A DNA stretch of 64,000 nucleotides. Origin: Dehalococcoidia bacterium (GTDB lineage Bacteria; Chloroflexota; Dehalococcoidia; Tepidiformales; Tepidiformaceae). Made by a program: the position numbers and the translations under genes. Of this stretch, positions 1 through 8,886 are shown piece by piece. Every line of letters begins with the position of its first letter. Within the stretch, counting starts at the first letter, position 1. The stretch spans positions 62,001-126,000 of the forward strand of contig JAJDYW010000026.1 of NCBI GenBank assembly GCA_022824925.1. Direction: 5' to 3'. The notes beneath the pieces are model-generated. The model made no database searches. It saw nothing but the letters and a program-made list of their open reading frames with translations, and was not told where the DNA came from.

Positions 1-82
1 TTAGGGTGGCCGGTGATCGGTGATCAGTGGTCGGTTCCGACCGACCGCCACCCCCCGGAACGCCAACGACAAGGAGAACACG

Positions 83-1372
83 ATGAGCGAAACGACCGAG
101 ACGACCGGGAAGACGCCGGACGACTTCAACTTCCTCGACGCGGAGGTACAGGACTGCCCCTACGAGGGGTACCAGGTGCTGCGCGACCAGGCGCCGGTCT
201 ACCACGACCCGCACACGGGCCAGTACGTGATCACGCGCTTCGATGACCTGCGCGAGGTGCTCCTCGACACGGAGAACTTCGGGAACGGGGGCAACCGCGC
301 AGCCCAGGAGGAGGCGCGCCCACAGCTCAGCGAGCGGCAGCTGCGCATGCTCAAGGTGTACGAGGAGAACAACGGCTGGCTGCCGGAGCCGACGCTGGCG
401 GCGCGGGACGACCCGAACCACCGGCAGATGCGGAACATGTTCGACAAGGCCTTCCGGCCGGGAAAGATCAAGCAGCTCGACCCGTTCGTCGAGAACGTGG
501 CCAACCGCCTCTTCGACGCCTTCGCCGAGGACGGGCATTGCGACTGGGTCGAGCAGTTCTCGGTGCCGCTGCCGCTCATCGTGATCGGGCACCAGATGGG
601 GGTGAAGGAAGAGGACATCTGGCTCATCAAGCGGGCGACCGACGCCTGGGTGCGCCGCTTCGGCCAGATGGTGAGCGAGGAGGAGGAGGCGGAAGCCCTC
701 AGGCTGGAGATCGAAGCCCAGCACTACTTCAAGAAGGTGTTCGACCGGCTGCGGGAGGAGCCCGACGACACCCTCCTTTCGGACCTGGTGAACACGGAGA
801 TCCCGGAGTGGGGCCGCACCCTGACGGACGGCGAGCTGCAGTCCGAGATGATGTCGGACACGTTCGTGGGCGGCTCGGAAACGAGCACGAACGCGATCGG
901 CGAGGGCGTCAAGATCCTCATCGAGCAACCAGCGGTCTGGGAGCAGCTCAAGTCGGACCCGGACACGTACCTGCGCACGTTCGTGGAGGAGGTGCTGCGG
1001 CTGGAGTCACCCGTGCAGATGCTGGGCCGCGTGGCCCTCAACGACGTGGAGCTGCACGGCGTCACGATCCCGGCGGGGGCGTCCATCGGGACGCGCTACG
1101 CCGCCGCCAACCGCGACGAGCGGCGCTTCGAGTGCCCCGCCGACGTGGACCTGGAGCGGAAGAACCCGATGGCCCATCTGACCTTCGGGGCGGGCATCCA
1201 CTACTGCCTCGGCGCTCCCCTGGCGCGGCGGGAGCTGTACTACAGCTTCAAGGCGCTGGTCGACCGGGTGGATGAGATGTGGTTCGCGCCGGGGAGGAAC
1301 GACTTCAAGCACCACCCGCACATGTTCCTTCGCGCGCTGAAGGAGCTCCACATCGAGTTCAAGCTGAAGTAG
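83..1372 (+). CDS. Cytochrome P450 monooxygenase
   Basis: Heme-thiolate monooxygenase of 429 residues, the usual size for soluble bacterial class I P450s. The heme loop FGAGIHYCLG puts the thiolate Cys at about residue 375. The I-helix GGSETSTN lies near residue 263 and the ExxR motif (EEVLRL) near 304. I start at ATG 83 because AAGGAG at 71-76 is a good Shine-Dalgarno site; the frame is open upstream but has no better start. The substrate is unknown and no ferredoxin or reductase partner lies nearby. The next gene, a binding lipoprotein, begins 11 nt after the stop, so the two may be co-transcribed. The family call is firm and the role is open. Confidence 0.93.
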   Translation: MSETTETTGKTPDDFNFLDAEVQDCPYEGYQVLRDQAPVYHDPHTGQYVITRFDDLREVLLDTENFGNGGNRAAQEEARPQLSERQLRMLKVYEENNGWLPEPTLAARDDPNHRQMRNMFDKAFRPGKIKQLDPFVENVANRLFDAFAEDGHCDWVEQFSVPLPLIVIGHQMGVKEEDIWLIKRATDAWVRRFGQMVSEEEEAEALRLEIEAQHYFKKVFDRLREEPDDTLLSDLVNTEIPEWGRTLTDGELQSEMMSDTFVGGSETSTNAIGEGVKILIEQPAVWEQLKSDPDTYLRTFVEEVLRLESPVQMLGRVALNDVELHGVTIPAGASIGTRYAAANRDERRFECPADVDLERKNPMAHLTFGAGIHYCLGAPLARRELYYSFKALVDRVDEMWFAPGRNDFKHHPHMFLRALKELHIEFKLK

Positions 1373-1383
1373 GGCGGCGGCGA

Positions 1384-2619
1384 GTGAGCATCCGCCGAGG
1401 AGTTCCCGTCTTCCTGCTGGTCCTGGGGGCGGCGTTCGCGCTGCTGGCGGGGCCGCTCGCGGCCTGCGGCGGGGAGGAGGAGCCCCCACCCCTGAAGATC
1501 GGCCTGTTGCTGCACTTCGGCGACAGCCCCTCGCAGACCACGCTCGGGCGGCAGCGCGCCTTCGACCTCGCCATCAAGCACGTCAACGCGGGCGGCGGCG
1601 TCTTCGGGCGGGACGTGGAGGTGGCGGTAGGCGACGCCTCCGTCGACGCGGCCGGCGAGGCGCGCCGGCTGGTGGAGGACGAGGGCGTCCACGCAATCGT
1701 CGGCCCCACCAGCAGCGCTGCTTCCCTGCTCGTGATCGAGGCGATCCTGGGGGACGGCGGCTTGCCCATCGTCAGCCCCGCGGCCAGCTCTCCGATGCTG
1801 ACCACGGCCAACGACGGCGACTTCTTCTTCCGCACGGTCCTCTCCGACACCGCCCAGGGGCCGGTCCTCGCCCGGCTCACGCGGGAGCTGGGCTTCGACA
1901 ACGTCGGCCTCGTCTACCGCGACGACGCCTGGGGCCAGGGACTGGCCACGGCCTTCGAGGGGGCGTGGACGGGCAAGGTCGCCTCCGTCGCCATCACCCC
2001 GGACCAGGCGAGCTACCTCGCGGAAATCCGCAGCAGCGCGAGCGGGGGCGGCCGGGCCCTGATCGTGCTCACCTTCGGGACGGAAGCGGAGATCATCCTG
2101 CGCGAGGCGATCGAACACGGGCTCTACGACCGGTTCCTGTTCGGCGACGCGCTCCGGCGGCCCGAGCTGATCGAGGCAATCGGCGCGGACCGCCTGGGCG
2201 GCATGTACGGCGTCTCGGGCGCGCACGAGCGCGGGACGCCGGCCGCCGAGGCGTGGGAGGCGGCCATGCTCGCCGAGTACGGCGAGGGTCCCGACCTGAC
2301 CTACATCCGCGAGACGTACGACGCCACGATCGCCATCGCGCTCGCGGCCCAGGCCGCGGGCGGGGTGGAGGGCGCCGCCATCCGCGACGCGCTGCGCGCC
2401 GTCGGCTCGGCGCCCGGCGAGGTCGTGATCGCGGGGCCGGAGGGCGTCGCGCGCGGGCTCCGCATCCTGGGGGACGGCGGCGAGGTCGATTATCAGGGGG
2501 CGGCCGGCGCCATCGACTGGGACGAGAACGGCGATCTCGCGCGCGGGGCGGTCGCCATCTGGCGCTTCACCGCCGACGGCGCCATCGAGGACGTCGACCT
2601 GGTCGTCTACGAACCGTGA
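1384..2619 (+). CDS. ABC-type branched-chain amino acid-like substrate-binding lipoprotein
   Basis: Predicted extracytoplasmic ligand-binding lipoprotein of 411 residues, Peripla_BP_6/LivJ type. A basic start (SIRRG), a hydrophobic stretch and the lipobox LAAC place the lipidated Cys near residue 28, followed by an acidic linker. The mature part opens with LKIGLLLHFG and has the two-lobe pattern seen in LivJ/UrtA-like proteins (for example AIVGPTSSAAS). I chose GTG 1384 because it gives a complete signal peptide; a longer frame overlapping the P450 would not. No permease or ATPase genes follow, so it may work with a transporter elsewhere or act as an orphan sensor. Confidence 0.87.
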   Translation: MSIRRGVPVFLLVLGAAFALLAGPLAACGGEEEPPPLKIGLLLHFGDSPSQTTLGRQRAFDLAIKHVNAGGGVFGRDVEVAVGDASVDAAGEARRLVEDEGVHAIVGPTSSAASLLVIEAILGDGGLPIVSPAASSPMLTTANDGDFFFRTVLSDTAQGPVLARLTRELGFDNVGLVYRDDAWGQGLATAFEGAWTGKVASVAITPDQASYLAEIRSSASGGGRALIVLTFGTEAEIILREAIEHGLYDRFLFGDALRRPELIEAIGADRLGGMYGVSGAHERGTPAAEAWEAAMLAEYGEGPDLTYIRETYDATIAIALAAQAAGGVEGAAIRDALRAVGSAPGEVVIAGPEGVARGLRILGDGGEVDYQGAAGAIDWDENGDLARGAVAIWRFTADGAIEDVDLVVYEP

Positions 2620-2635
2620 GGGAAGGGGTTGGACC

Positions 2636-3643
2636 ATGACAGACATTTGGCGGAAAGACGCTGAGAAGTGGAGCCGCTTGGGACCAAGTGACTTTGAAAA
2701 CGAGGGGGAGTTGCACGACCGGATCGTGGAGGCGCCTGAAATGCTCCCACTGTCTGGGCAGCCCGAGATTGTTGCCCCTCTTCGCGAAGTACCGCTCGGA
2801 GGTGGCTCGGCAGACGTCCTGGCCTTCGAAGCGAGCGGCCGCCCAGTAGTCATCGAGGCCAAACTATCGAAGAACCCCGAGGCCAAGCGCGCAGTAGTCG
2901 CCCAGACGCTTGCCTATGCGGCTTGGCTGCACGGCGCGACCGTCGAGGAACTGGAGAAAGACATCCTGCAATCCCACCTAGCTGGCGAGACCCTCGCGAC
3001 AGCGGTAGAGGAGTCCAATGGCAGGGTAGCCTTCGATCCAAACGAATTCTATGCCAATCTCGCAGGGCACCTTGCGGAGGGAAGCTTCCGCCTAGTCATC
3101 GTGCTCGACGATGCCCCCGCTCAACTCGTACGACTCACAGGCTATCTTGAAGAGATCACGACTGATCGCATTTCGGTGGACCTTGTGACAGTGAGCGCCT
3201 ACGAGGTGAACGGTGCCCAGATTCTCGTACCGCAACGCATTGACGCGGAACGTGAGCCAGAACCCGACCCACACCGACCTTCAGACCGGCCGCGTCCGTC
3301 GCGTCGCAGCAAGAGGACGAGAGAGGCTGTGTCGGGCTTTCGGCTCTGGGGAACGGAACACCAAGCCTCAACATGGACAGATGTGTGGGAGGGCGTCGCT
3401 CAAGCGCTCTACGACCGTGACCCAGACAAATTCTCCACAGTTACGGGGAGTCCGAACGGAAACCGTTCTTATGTCGAGAAAGACAAGGCTGGACTCTCAA
3501 GCAGCGCAGTCAATAGCGCCAGGCAAGTAGGACCCTATTGGATCGAGTGCAACGCCAGTGCCGAGCAAATCCGAAGCCGGTGCCTGCATCTGCTTGAACT
3601 GTGCGACTTCAGCGGCGTAGACCTCAAATTCCTTGCCGACTGA
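2636..3643 (+). CDS. Putative PD-(D/E)XK nuclease-like protein (NucS/DUF91-like core)
   Basis: Protein of 335 residues with a plausible nuclease core near residues 60-100: ADVLAF followed by VVIEAKLSK, the Asp...Glu-x-Lys pattern of PD-(D/E)XK enzymes. An upstream LHDRIVEAPEML resembles DUF91/NucS-type N-termini. The C-terminal half has an Arg/Ser/Pro-rich linker (around 205-225) and then a domain I do not recognise. The ATG is preceded by a GGAAGGGG site. Base and codon use are visibly less GC-biased than in the neighbours, which suggests recent transfer, perhaps as a defence or restriction-related gene. Function is uncertain; the nuclease call rests on a short motif. Confidence 0.6.
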   Translation: MTDIWRKDAEKWSRLGPSDFENEGELHDRIVEAPEMLPLSGQPEIVAPLREVPLGGGSADVLAFEASGRPVVIEAKLSKNPEAKRAVVAQTLAYAAWLHGATVEELEKDILQSHLAGETLATAVEESNGRVAFDPNEFYANLAGHLAEGSFRLVIVLDDAPAQLVRLTGYLEEITTDRISVDLVTVSAYEVNGAQILVPQRIDAEREPEPDPHRPSDRPRPSRRSKRTREAVSGFRLWGTEHQASTWTDVWEGVAQALYDRDPDKFSTVTGSPNGNRSYVEKDKAGLSSSAVNSARQVGPYWIECNASAEQIRSRCLHLLELCDFSGVDLKFLAD

Positions 3644-3692
3644 GTCGCAGGCGCACACCGCACCATCCTTGTACAAGGGAAAGGGAGTAACC

Positions 3693-4604
3693 ATGCGGAT
3701 CGGGATTTCGATGACGACGGCGCTGCGGGCGCCGGACGCGCGCACGGGCGGGCGCTGGCTCGTCGAGCGGGCGGCGGCGGCACGCGAGGCGGGGCTCGAC
3801 AGCCTCTTCGTGGGCGACCACCACAGCACGGGGCCCATGAGCTACTACCAGAACGTCCCGGTGCTGGGGCGGGTGCTGGCGGAGTGGGACGAGCGGCCCG
3901 CGGGGGCGCTCTTCCTGCTGCCCCTCTGGCACCCGGTGCTGCTGGCCGAGCAGATCGGGACGCTGGCATCCCTCCACCAGGGGCCGTTCGTGATGCAGTG
4001 CGCCATCGGACCCGACGACAACCAGTTCCCCGCGTTCGGCGTGAACGTGAAGCACCGGCCCTCGCGCTTCGAGGAGTCGCTCGACATCATACGGCGGCTG
4101 TGGGCGGGCGAGACTGTCAGCTCCGAGGGGCGCTGGCAGTTCACCGACGCGCGCATCAGTCCGCTCCCGCCGGACGGGGTGGAGGTGTGGATCGGGGCGG
4201 TCGCGCGAAGGGCCATCGACCGGGCGGCGCGGCTGGGCGACGGCTGGCTAGCGCAGCCGGGGCTCACCTCGGAGCGGGCGGCGGCGCAATCGGCGGAGTA
4301 CCACGAGCGGCGCCAGATCCACGGGCACGAGGAGACGGGGCCGGTCGCCATCCGGCGCGACATCTACGTGGGAGAGAGCGACGAGGAGGCGGCGGAGACG
4401 ACGCGGGCGGTGGTCGAGGGGGGCTACCGCGGCATCGATCCCGAGGCGCTGGCGATCGGCAGCCCCGAGACCGTTGCGGCGAAGTTCCGCGCACTCGGGG
4501 AGACGGGCTACACGGACGTCATCGTGCGCAACCTCATGCCGACGCAGGAGCACGCGGTCGCCTCGATCGCGCGGCTGGCGGAGGTGCGGGCGAGCCTGGC
4601 GTAG
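3693..4604 (+). CDS. LLM-class (luciferase-like) flavin-dependent oxidoreductase
   Basis: TIM-barrel FMN/F420-dependent monooxygenase or dehydrogenase of 303 residues. It begins MRIGISMTTALRAP, followed by a barrel typical of the family (SLFVGDHHST, then VMQCAIGPDDNQF, FEESLDIIRRLWAGE, PVEVWIGA-like and the C-terminal IGSPETVAAKFRAL). ATG 3693 follows AAGGGAGTAACC, a good ribosome site. The 49 nt gap after the nuclease gene is too short to tell whether they share a transcript. Together with the P450 and VOC genes it suggests oxidative breakdown of an organic substrate, but no specific pathway can be read. Confidence 0.88.
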   Translation: MRIGISMTTALRAPDARTGGRWLVERAAAAREAGLDSLFVGDHHSTGPMSYYQNVPVLGRVLAEWDERPAGALFLLPLWHPVLLAEQIGTLASLHQGPFVMQCAIGPDDNQFPAFGVNVKHRPSRFEESLDIIRRLWAGETVSSEGRWQFTDARISPLPPDGVEVWIGAVARRAIDRAARLGDGWLAQPGLTSERAAAQSAEYHERRQIHGHEETGPVAIRRDIYVGESDEEAAETTRAVVEGGYRGIDPEALAIGSPETVAAKFRALGETGYTDVIVRNLMPTQEHAVASIARLAEVRASLA

Positions 4605-4692
4605 GCGGGCGCACTCCGGCCTTCCGCCCACTGGCCCGCGCGGGCGGGATGGCGTAGCGTTCGCGCGCACTCTGAACCCACGGAAGGGATTC

Positions 4693-5265
4693 ATGACCAT
4701 CCACACTGGAAAGCCTGTCATGCACCACCTCGGCTTCGTCGTGAAGGACGCGGATGAGATGGCGAACACGTACACAAACCTGCTCGGCGCCGAGTTCCGC
4801 CTGATGCCCCCCTACATGGTCCACTCCATGTCGGGCGAGGAGGCCGAGCTGCGCGTCTACTACGGCGCGATCGCGGGCAGCATCGCCGAGATTATCCAGC
4901 CGGTGCGGGGCGACACGCCCCACCAGCAGTGGCTCGACGAGCGGGGCGAGGGCGTCCAGCACCTGGGTCTGTACGTGGACGACGTGGTCGCCTCGACGAA
5001 GGAGCTGCTGGAGAAGGGCGGCGAGATCCGCTGGGTCTACCCGAACGCGGGCGTCGTCCAGCTGAACTTCGACAGCTCCATCGACGAGATCATGGGCGAG
5101 GCGCTGCCGGGCAGCCTGACCTACCTGCACGCTTCCGGCGGCGGGCCCATTCTCGAGCTGCTCGGGCCCCCGATTCACACGGGCGTCGTCGGCGGCGCGG
5201 TCGCGGGCCTCGACGAGCTGTGGGAGACCACCTTCCCGCCCGTGGAGCCGATCCAGCAGGGGTAG
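4693..5265 (+). CDS. VOC (glyoxalase/bleomycin-resistance/dioxygenase) superfamily protein
   Basis: Metalloenzyme-fold protein of 190 residues. MHHLGFVVKDADEMANTY at the N-terminus and GVQHLGLYVDDVVAS at about residues 88-102 are the paired beta-alpha-beta modules of the vicinal oxygen chelate fold; the first His of each half and Glu residues in ELRVYYG and ILELLG are the likely metal ligands. It resembles methylmalonyl-CoA epimerase/lactoylglutathione lyase-like members, but I cannot separate these. The ATG follows GGAAGGGA. It lies 88 nt after the LLM gene in the same direction. Confidence 0.82.
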   Translation: MTIHTGKPVMHHLGFVVKDADEMANTYTNLLGAEFRLMPPYMVHSMSGEEAELRVYYGAIAGSIAEIIQPVRGDTPHQQWLDERGEGVQHLGLYVDDVVASTKELLEKGGEIRWVYPNAGVVQLNFDSSIDEIMGEALPGSLTYLHASGGGPILELLGPPIHTGVVGGAVAGLDELWETTFPPVEPIQQG

Positions 5266-5289
5266 AACCCGGACCGAACGCCCGACCGT

Positions 5290-5571
5290 TCAGTCCCCCG
5301 TCTCGCGCGGGGTGAAGGCGTCCTGCGTGAGCGAGGCGACGTCGGCTTCGACGATGTCGGCGTGCTCGCGGAACGCCTTCGCGGCGTCGGCGAGGGCGGC
5401 GTTGTAGAGGTCGGGGCCGGCGAGATCGAGCACGTAGTCGAGGATGAAGCCGGCGGCAAGCTCGCCGACCTCCTCGCCACGCTCGTCGAGTAGCCACGAC
5501 TGGAGCTCGCGCACCATGGCGCGGCGGCGCTGGCGGTCGATGCGTTCGGAGAGGGCTCGTGGCTCGGCCAT
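5290..5571 (-). CDS. DUF2164-like small protein
   Basis: Protein of 93 residues matching in length and character the DUF2164 family (RDRRRAMV-like basic start, then ELAAGFILDYVLDLAGPDLYNAALADA). The family is small, cytoplasmic and of unknown function. GGAGGTCCGCC precedes the ATG, a strong ribosome site. It converges with the VOC gene and diverges from nfeD with only 69 nt between the start codons. Confidence 0.65.
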   Translation of the reverse strand: MAEPRALSERIDRQRRRAMVRELQSWLLDERGEEVGELAAGFILDYVLDLAGPDLYNAALADAAKAFREHADIVEADVASLTQDAFTPRETGD

Positions 5572-5628
5572 GGCGGACCTCCGGCCCCAAGGGTAACGAC
5601 CTTCCCCCAAACCGCCGCAGGCGCTGGC

Positions 5629-5634
5629 TATACT
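5629..5634 (+). promoter_or_regulatory. -10 box placed for a leaderless nfeD transcript
   Basis: TATACT ends 6 nt before the ATG at 5641, so transcription would begin at or next to the start codon. No convincing -35 box is seen and no Shine-Dalgarno fits in the gap. Confidence 0.5.
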
Positions 5635-5640
5635 CGAACC

Positions 5641-6960
5641 ATGTCGCGTGTCCGGCTCGCCCGGCGTGCTTTCCTGCTGCTGGTCCTGGTGGCCGGCATC
5701 GTGGCGGCGTGCGGGAGCGACGACCCCGAACGCGGCGCCGTCCACCTGCTGCGGCTGGACGGCGGCATCGGACCGATCACGGAGCGCTACATCGACCGCG
5801 GCATCACGAAGGCCGAGGACGAGGGCGCGAAGCTCATCGTCATCGAGATGGATACGCCCGGCGGGTTCAGCTCCTCGATGCGCGAGATGGTGCAGCGCAT
5901 CGAGGCCTCGGACGTGCCCATCGTCGTCTACGTCTCGCCGTGGGGGGCGCGGGCGGCGAGCGCGGGGACGTTCGTGACGATGGCAGCGCACGTGGCCGTG
6001 ATGGCGCCGAACACGTCGATCGGCGCGGCCGCGGCGATCAACGCCGACGGCAGTGACATCGAGGGGACGCTGGGGAAGAAGGTCGAGAACGACGCGGTCG
6101 CCTTCATCCGCGGGATCGCGGAGCTGCGCGGGCGCAACGCGGACTGGGCGGAGGAGGCGGTGCGCGAGGCGGTGGCGGCGACGCAGACCGAGGCCGTCGA
6201 GCTGAACGTGGTGGACTTCGTGGCGGGCGACATCGACGAGATACTGGAACGCATCGACGGGACGACGATCGAGCTGAAGCCGGCCGTCATGGTGACCCTG
6301 GCGGGACTGACCGAGGCACCGCGGGTGAGCACGGGGATGACGGTCTGGGAGCGGGTGCTGGAGCACCTCGCGAACCCGACGCTGGCGACGATCCTGATCT
6401 CCCTGGGGATGCTGGGGCTGTTCTTCGAGCTCTCGAACCCGGGGGCGATCTTCCCGGGGGTGGCGGGCGTGCTCGCGATCGCGGTGGGATTCCTGGCGCT
6501 GGGCGTGCTTCCGGTCGACACGATCGGGCTGGTGCTGATCGGGATCGCGCTCGTGTTCCTTGCGCTGGAGCTGTTCGTGCCTTCGGGCGGGATCCTCGCC
6601 GGAGGCGGCCTCGTGGCGCTCATCCTGGGGGCGATCATCGCGTTCCGGGACACACCCACGGAGTTCCAGCCGAACCGCATCCTCGTGGGGGTGCTGGGCT
6701 TCATCCTGGTCGTTATGTTTACCTCGATGGCTGTTGGCCTGACGCGGATGCGGAAGATCAAACGGTCAACAGGAACGGAAGCGCTTATCGGTAGAATGGC
6801 AGTCGCACGTACGCCGCTGACGCCAGACGGCATGGTCTTCATCGAGGGCGAACGCTGGCAGGCGGAGCTGGAGGACGGCTCCGCCGCGGAGGGGGAAGAG
6901 GTGCGCGTGGTGAGCGCCGAGGGCCTGAGGCTCAGGGTACGGAAGGAGACTAATCCATGA
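5641..6960 (+). CDS. NfeD family membrane-bound serine protease-like protein
   Basis: Long-form NfeD (NfeD1b), 439 residues. A lipoprotein-type signal ends in IVAAC; the ClpP/SppA-like protease domain follows, with the nucleophile Ser in [11 protein letters not shown] and nearby GGFSSSM. Four or five membrane segments lie at roughly residues 240-355, and a C-terminal OB-fold NfeD domain ([22 protein letters not shown]) ends the protein. Family members act with slipin/stomatin partners in membrane protein quality control. The stop overlaps the ATG of the slipin gene (ATGA), which supports that partnership. The ATG is probably leaderless. Confidence 0.93.
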   Translation: MSRVRLARRAFLLLVLVAGIVAACGSDDPERGAVHLLRLDGGIGPITERYIDRGITKAEDEGAKLIVIEMDTPGGFSSSMREMVQRIEASDVPIVVYVSPWGARAASAGTFVTMAAHVAVMAPNTSIGAAAAINADGSDIEGTLGKKVENDAVAFIRGIAELRGRNADWAEEAVREAVAATQTEAVELNVVDFVAGDIDEILERIDGTTIELKPAVMVTLAGLTEAPRVSTGMTVWERVLEHLANPTLATILISLGMLGLFFELSNPGAIFPGVAGVLAIAVGFLALGVLPVDTIGLVLIGIALVFLALELFVPSGGILAGGGLVALILGAIIAFRDTPTEFQPNRILVGVLGFILVVMFTSMAVGLTRMRKIKRSTGTEALIGRMAVARTPLTPDGMVFIEGERWQAELEDGSAAEGEEVRVVSAEGLRLRVRKETNP

Positions 6961-7790
6961 CCGAGCAGTTGCCACAACCCGAGCAAATCGAACAGGAACC
7001 GCCGAGCAGCCTGCTCGCGACCATCATCCGCGTTTTCCTGCTGGGCATCAGCGCGATCCTGCTGGTCCCGCTGCTGCCCTTCCAGATTCGCGTGGTAGCG
7101 GAGTACGAGCGGGGCGTGATCTTCCGGCTCGGGCGCCTGCAGGGCGCGAAGGGGCCCGGCCTCTTCGTGCTGCTGCCGTTCATCGACCGCATGGTGAAGG
7201 TCGACCTCCGCACGATTACGCTGGATGTGCCTTCGCAGGAGGCGATCACGCGAGACAACGTGACGGTGAAGGTGAACGCCGTTGTCTACTTCCGCGTGGT
7301 GGAGCCCACGGCCGCGGTCGTGCGCATCCTCGACTTCATCCGCGCGACCTCGCAGATCTCCCAGACGACCCTGCGCTCGGTCATGGGCCAGACCGACCTC
7401 GACGGGCTGCTCTCGCAGCGCGAGGAGGTCAACCAGGAGCTGCAGACGATCATCGACGACGAGACCGAGCCGTGGGGTATCAAGGTCAGCACCGTCGAGG
7501 TGAAGGACGTGGAGCTGCCGCCGCAGATGCAGCGCGCGATGGCGGCCCAGGCGGAGGCCGAGCGCGACCGGCGCGCGAAGATCATCGCCGCCGACGGCGA
7601 GTTCCAGGCGAGCGAGCGACTGCGGGAGGCGGCGGACGTGATGGCCGCCCAGCCCATCACCCTGCAGCTGCGCTACCTGCAGACGCTCTCTGAGATCTCA
7701 GTCGAGAACAACTCGACCATCGTCTTCCCGCTGCCGATGGACATCATCCGCATGTTCGTCGATGACGACGACGAGGACGACGAGGTCTAG
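6957..7790 (+). CDS. Slipin/stomatin-like SPFH-domain protein
   Basis: Membrane-anchored SPFH protein of 277 residues: one N-terminal membrane segment (about 22-42), an SPFH domain beginning [15 protein letters not shown] and running through [19 protein letters not shown], then a helical [18 protein letters not shown] region typical of prohibitin/stomatin oligomerisation, and an acidic tail (DDDDEDDEV). Slipins form scaffolds for NfeD proteases, and the 4 nt overlap with nfeD shows an operon. The gene ends 9 nt from the convergent birA stop. Confidence 0.94.
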   Translation: MTEQLPQPEQIEQEPPSSLLATIIRVFLLGISAILLVPLLPFQIRVVAEYERGVIFRLGRLQGAKGPGLFVLLPFIDRMVKVDLRTITLDVPSQEAITRDNVTVKVNAVVYFRVVEPTAAVVRILDFIRATSQISQTTLRSVMGQTDLDGLLSQREEVNQELQTIIDDETEPWGIKVSTVEVKDVELPPQMQRAMAAQAEAERDRRAKIIAADGEFQASERLREAADVMAAQPITLQLRYLQTLSEISVENNSTIVFPLPMDIIRMFVDDDDEDDEV

Positions 7791-7799
7791 GACCCGGGA

Positions 7800-8573
7800 T
7801 TACGCCTCCGGACGGACGGAGACATCGGCGGCGAGCACCGTGAGGCGCTCGCCGCCGTCGCGTTCGACGACGAGGGCGCCGTCCGGGGCGATGTCGAGGG
7901 CGCGGGCCTCGTAGGCGGCTTCGGCTTCCTCGACGACGATGCGGCGTCCGAGCACGAGGCTGCGCTCGCGGTAGGCGGCAGCAAGCTCGGCCCCGGGGGC
8001 GTCGAGCGCCGCCTCGATCTCGTCGCAGACACGGGCAAGCAGGGGCTCGCGGGCGACTTCGCGGCCAAGCTCGCGGGAGAGGCTGGTGGCGGTGTCGCGC
8101 AGGGCGGGGTCGGCGGTGGGGTCGGCGTTTACGTTGATGCCGATACCGGCGCAGGCGACCAGGCCATCGGGGCCGGTCCCGGCATCGATCAGCATCCCGC
8201 AGAGCTTGCGTGCCCCTGCCCAGATGTCGTTGGGCCACTTGATGCGGGCATCCACGCCCTCCGCCTCGCAGGCGCGGCAGACGGCGAGGGGCACGGCGAG
8301 GGGGAGGCGGCCGTAGCCCTCCCGGGAGGGGCGCAGGATCAGGGTGACGTAGAGACTGCCACCGGGAGGGCTGAAGAAGCCCCGCCCGCGGCGGCCGCGC
8401 CCGGCGGTCTGCATCTCCGCGAGGATGATGGCGCCGTGGGGCGCCCCCTCGGCGGCGGCGGCGCGGGCGAGGTCCATGGTCGAGGTGGTTTCGCGAACGT
8501 AGCGGAGGTCGCGGCCGAGGGCGGCGGTGTGGAGGCAATCGGCGAAGCGGTCGCGGTCGAAATCAGGGGGCAT
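7800..8573 (-). CDS. birA: Biotin--[acetyl-CoA-carboxylase] ligase
   Basis: Biotin protein ligase that adenylates biotin and transfers it to the carrier lysine; a biotin carrier protein is encoded at 38742-39293. Diagnostic motifs are TTSTMDLA, the biotinyl-AMP loop GRGRRGRG, KWPNDIW and GIGINVN. At 257 residues it has no N-terminal helix-turn-helix, so it is a class I ligase and cannot itself act as a DNA-binding repressor. I start at ATG 8573; upstream is only a G/C-rich tract with no clear ribosome site. A leader peptide and intrinsic terminator lie directly upstream on the same strand. Confidence 0.92.
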   Translation of the reverse strand: MPPDFDRDRFADCLHTAALGRDLRYVRETTSTMDLARAAAAEGAPHGAIILAEMQTAGRGRRGRGFFSPPGGSLYVTLILRPSREGYGRLPLAVPLAVCRACEAEGVDARIKWPNDIWAGARKLCGMLIDAGTGPDGLVACAGIGINVNADPTADPALRDTATSLSRELGREVAREPLLARVCDEIEAALDAPGAELAAAYRERSLVLGRRIVVEEAEAAYEARALDIAPDGALVVERDGGERLTVLAADVSVRPEA

Positions 8574-8599
8574 GGGGGGGGAGTGCGGGAACGAAAAAA

Positions 8600-8632
8600 G
8601 GGGCCTGGCGGCAATCGCACCGCGCAGGCCCC
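8600..8632 (-). terminator. Intrinsic terminator in the birA leader (attenuator candidate)
   Basis: On the minus strand an 8 bp stem GGGGCCTG/CAGGCCCC, extended by an inner GCGG/CCGC stem, is followed at once by six U (8599-8594). It lies 21 nt upstream of the birA ATG rather than after a gene, so it would stop transcription before birA unless disrupted. The upstream segment GCGCAGG (8677-8671) is complementary to CCTGCGC in the 5' arm (8628-8622) and could form an antiterminator. Confidence 0.75.
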
Positions 8633-8653
8633 GTTCGTAGCTCAACGCTTGTT

Positions 8654-8710
8654 CTAGGAGGAGGTCACCTCCTGCGCTAGATGGGGTTGGCTACTACTGT
8701 GGTCGTCCAT
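8654..8710 (-). CDS. Putative 18-residue leader peptide upstream of birA
   Basis: A small frame (MDDHSSSQPHLAQEVTSS) behind an exceptionally strong Shine-Dalgarno site, AAGGAGGTGATGCGC before ATG. It has three Ser codons in a row (AGT AGT AGC) and ends Ser-Ser (TCC TCC). The stop lies 21 nt before the terminator stem, and the antiterminator segment GCGCAGG lies inside the coding part. The arrangement matches ribosome-mediated attenuation as known for amino acid operons; a serine-responsive signal for birA would be unexpected. The role is inferred from layout only. Confidence 0.55.
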   Translation of the reverse strand: MDDHSSSQPHLAQEVTSS

Positions 8711-8886
8711 GCGCATCACCTCCTTCCTTGCGGCTCACGATACGCGGTCGGGGCGGTGCTGGCTAGACCAGCGTTAACTTTTCGACCGCGCTTCCGCGTG
8801 TGGGGGAGCCCCGCTATTCTGGGCGAGCGCGTGCGGCGCCTGGCGTCCTGCGTCAAATCTATGCGTCGCGCAGAAAGGGGCGGACC
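8711..8886. other. Divergent birA-leader/rpsB intergenic region
   Basis: No gene is seen in this stretch. It must hold promoters in both directions. On the + strand TATTCT at 8815-8820 is a possible rpsB -10 box with a weak TTCCGC 17 bp upstream; on the minus strand TATCGT near 8743 is a weaker candidate for the leader. An L21/S2-type autoregulatory structure was looked for and is not obvious. Confidence 0.35.

Noticed and set aside
8594..8710. T-box riboswitch upstream of birA
   Set aside because: No T-box sequence (AGGGTGGNACCGCG) and no specifier stem; birA is not a T-box target.
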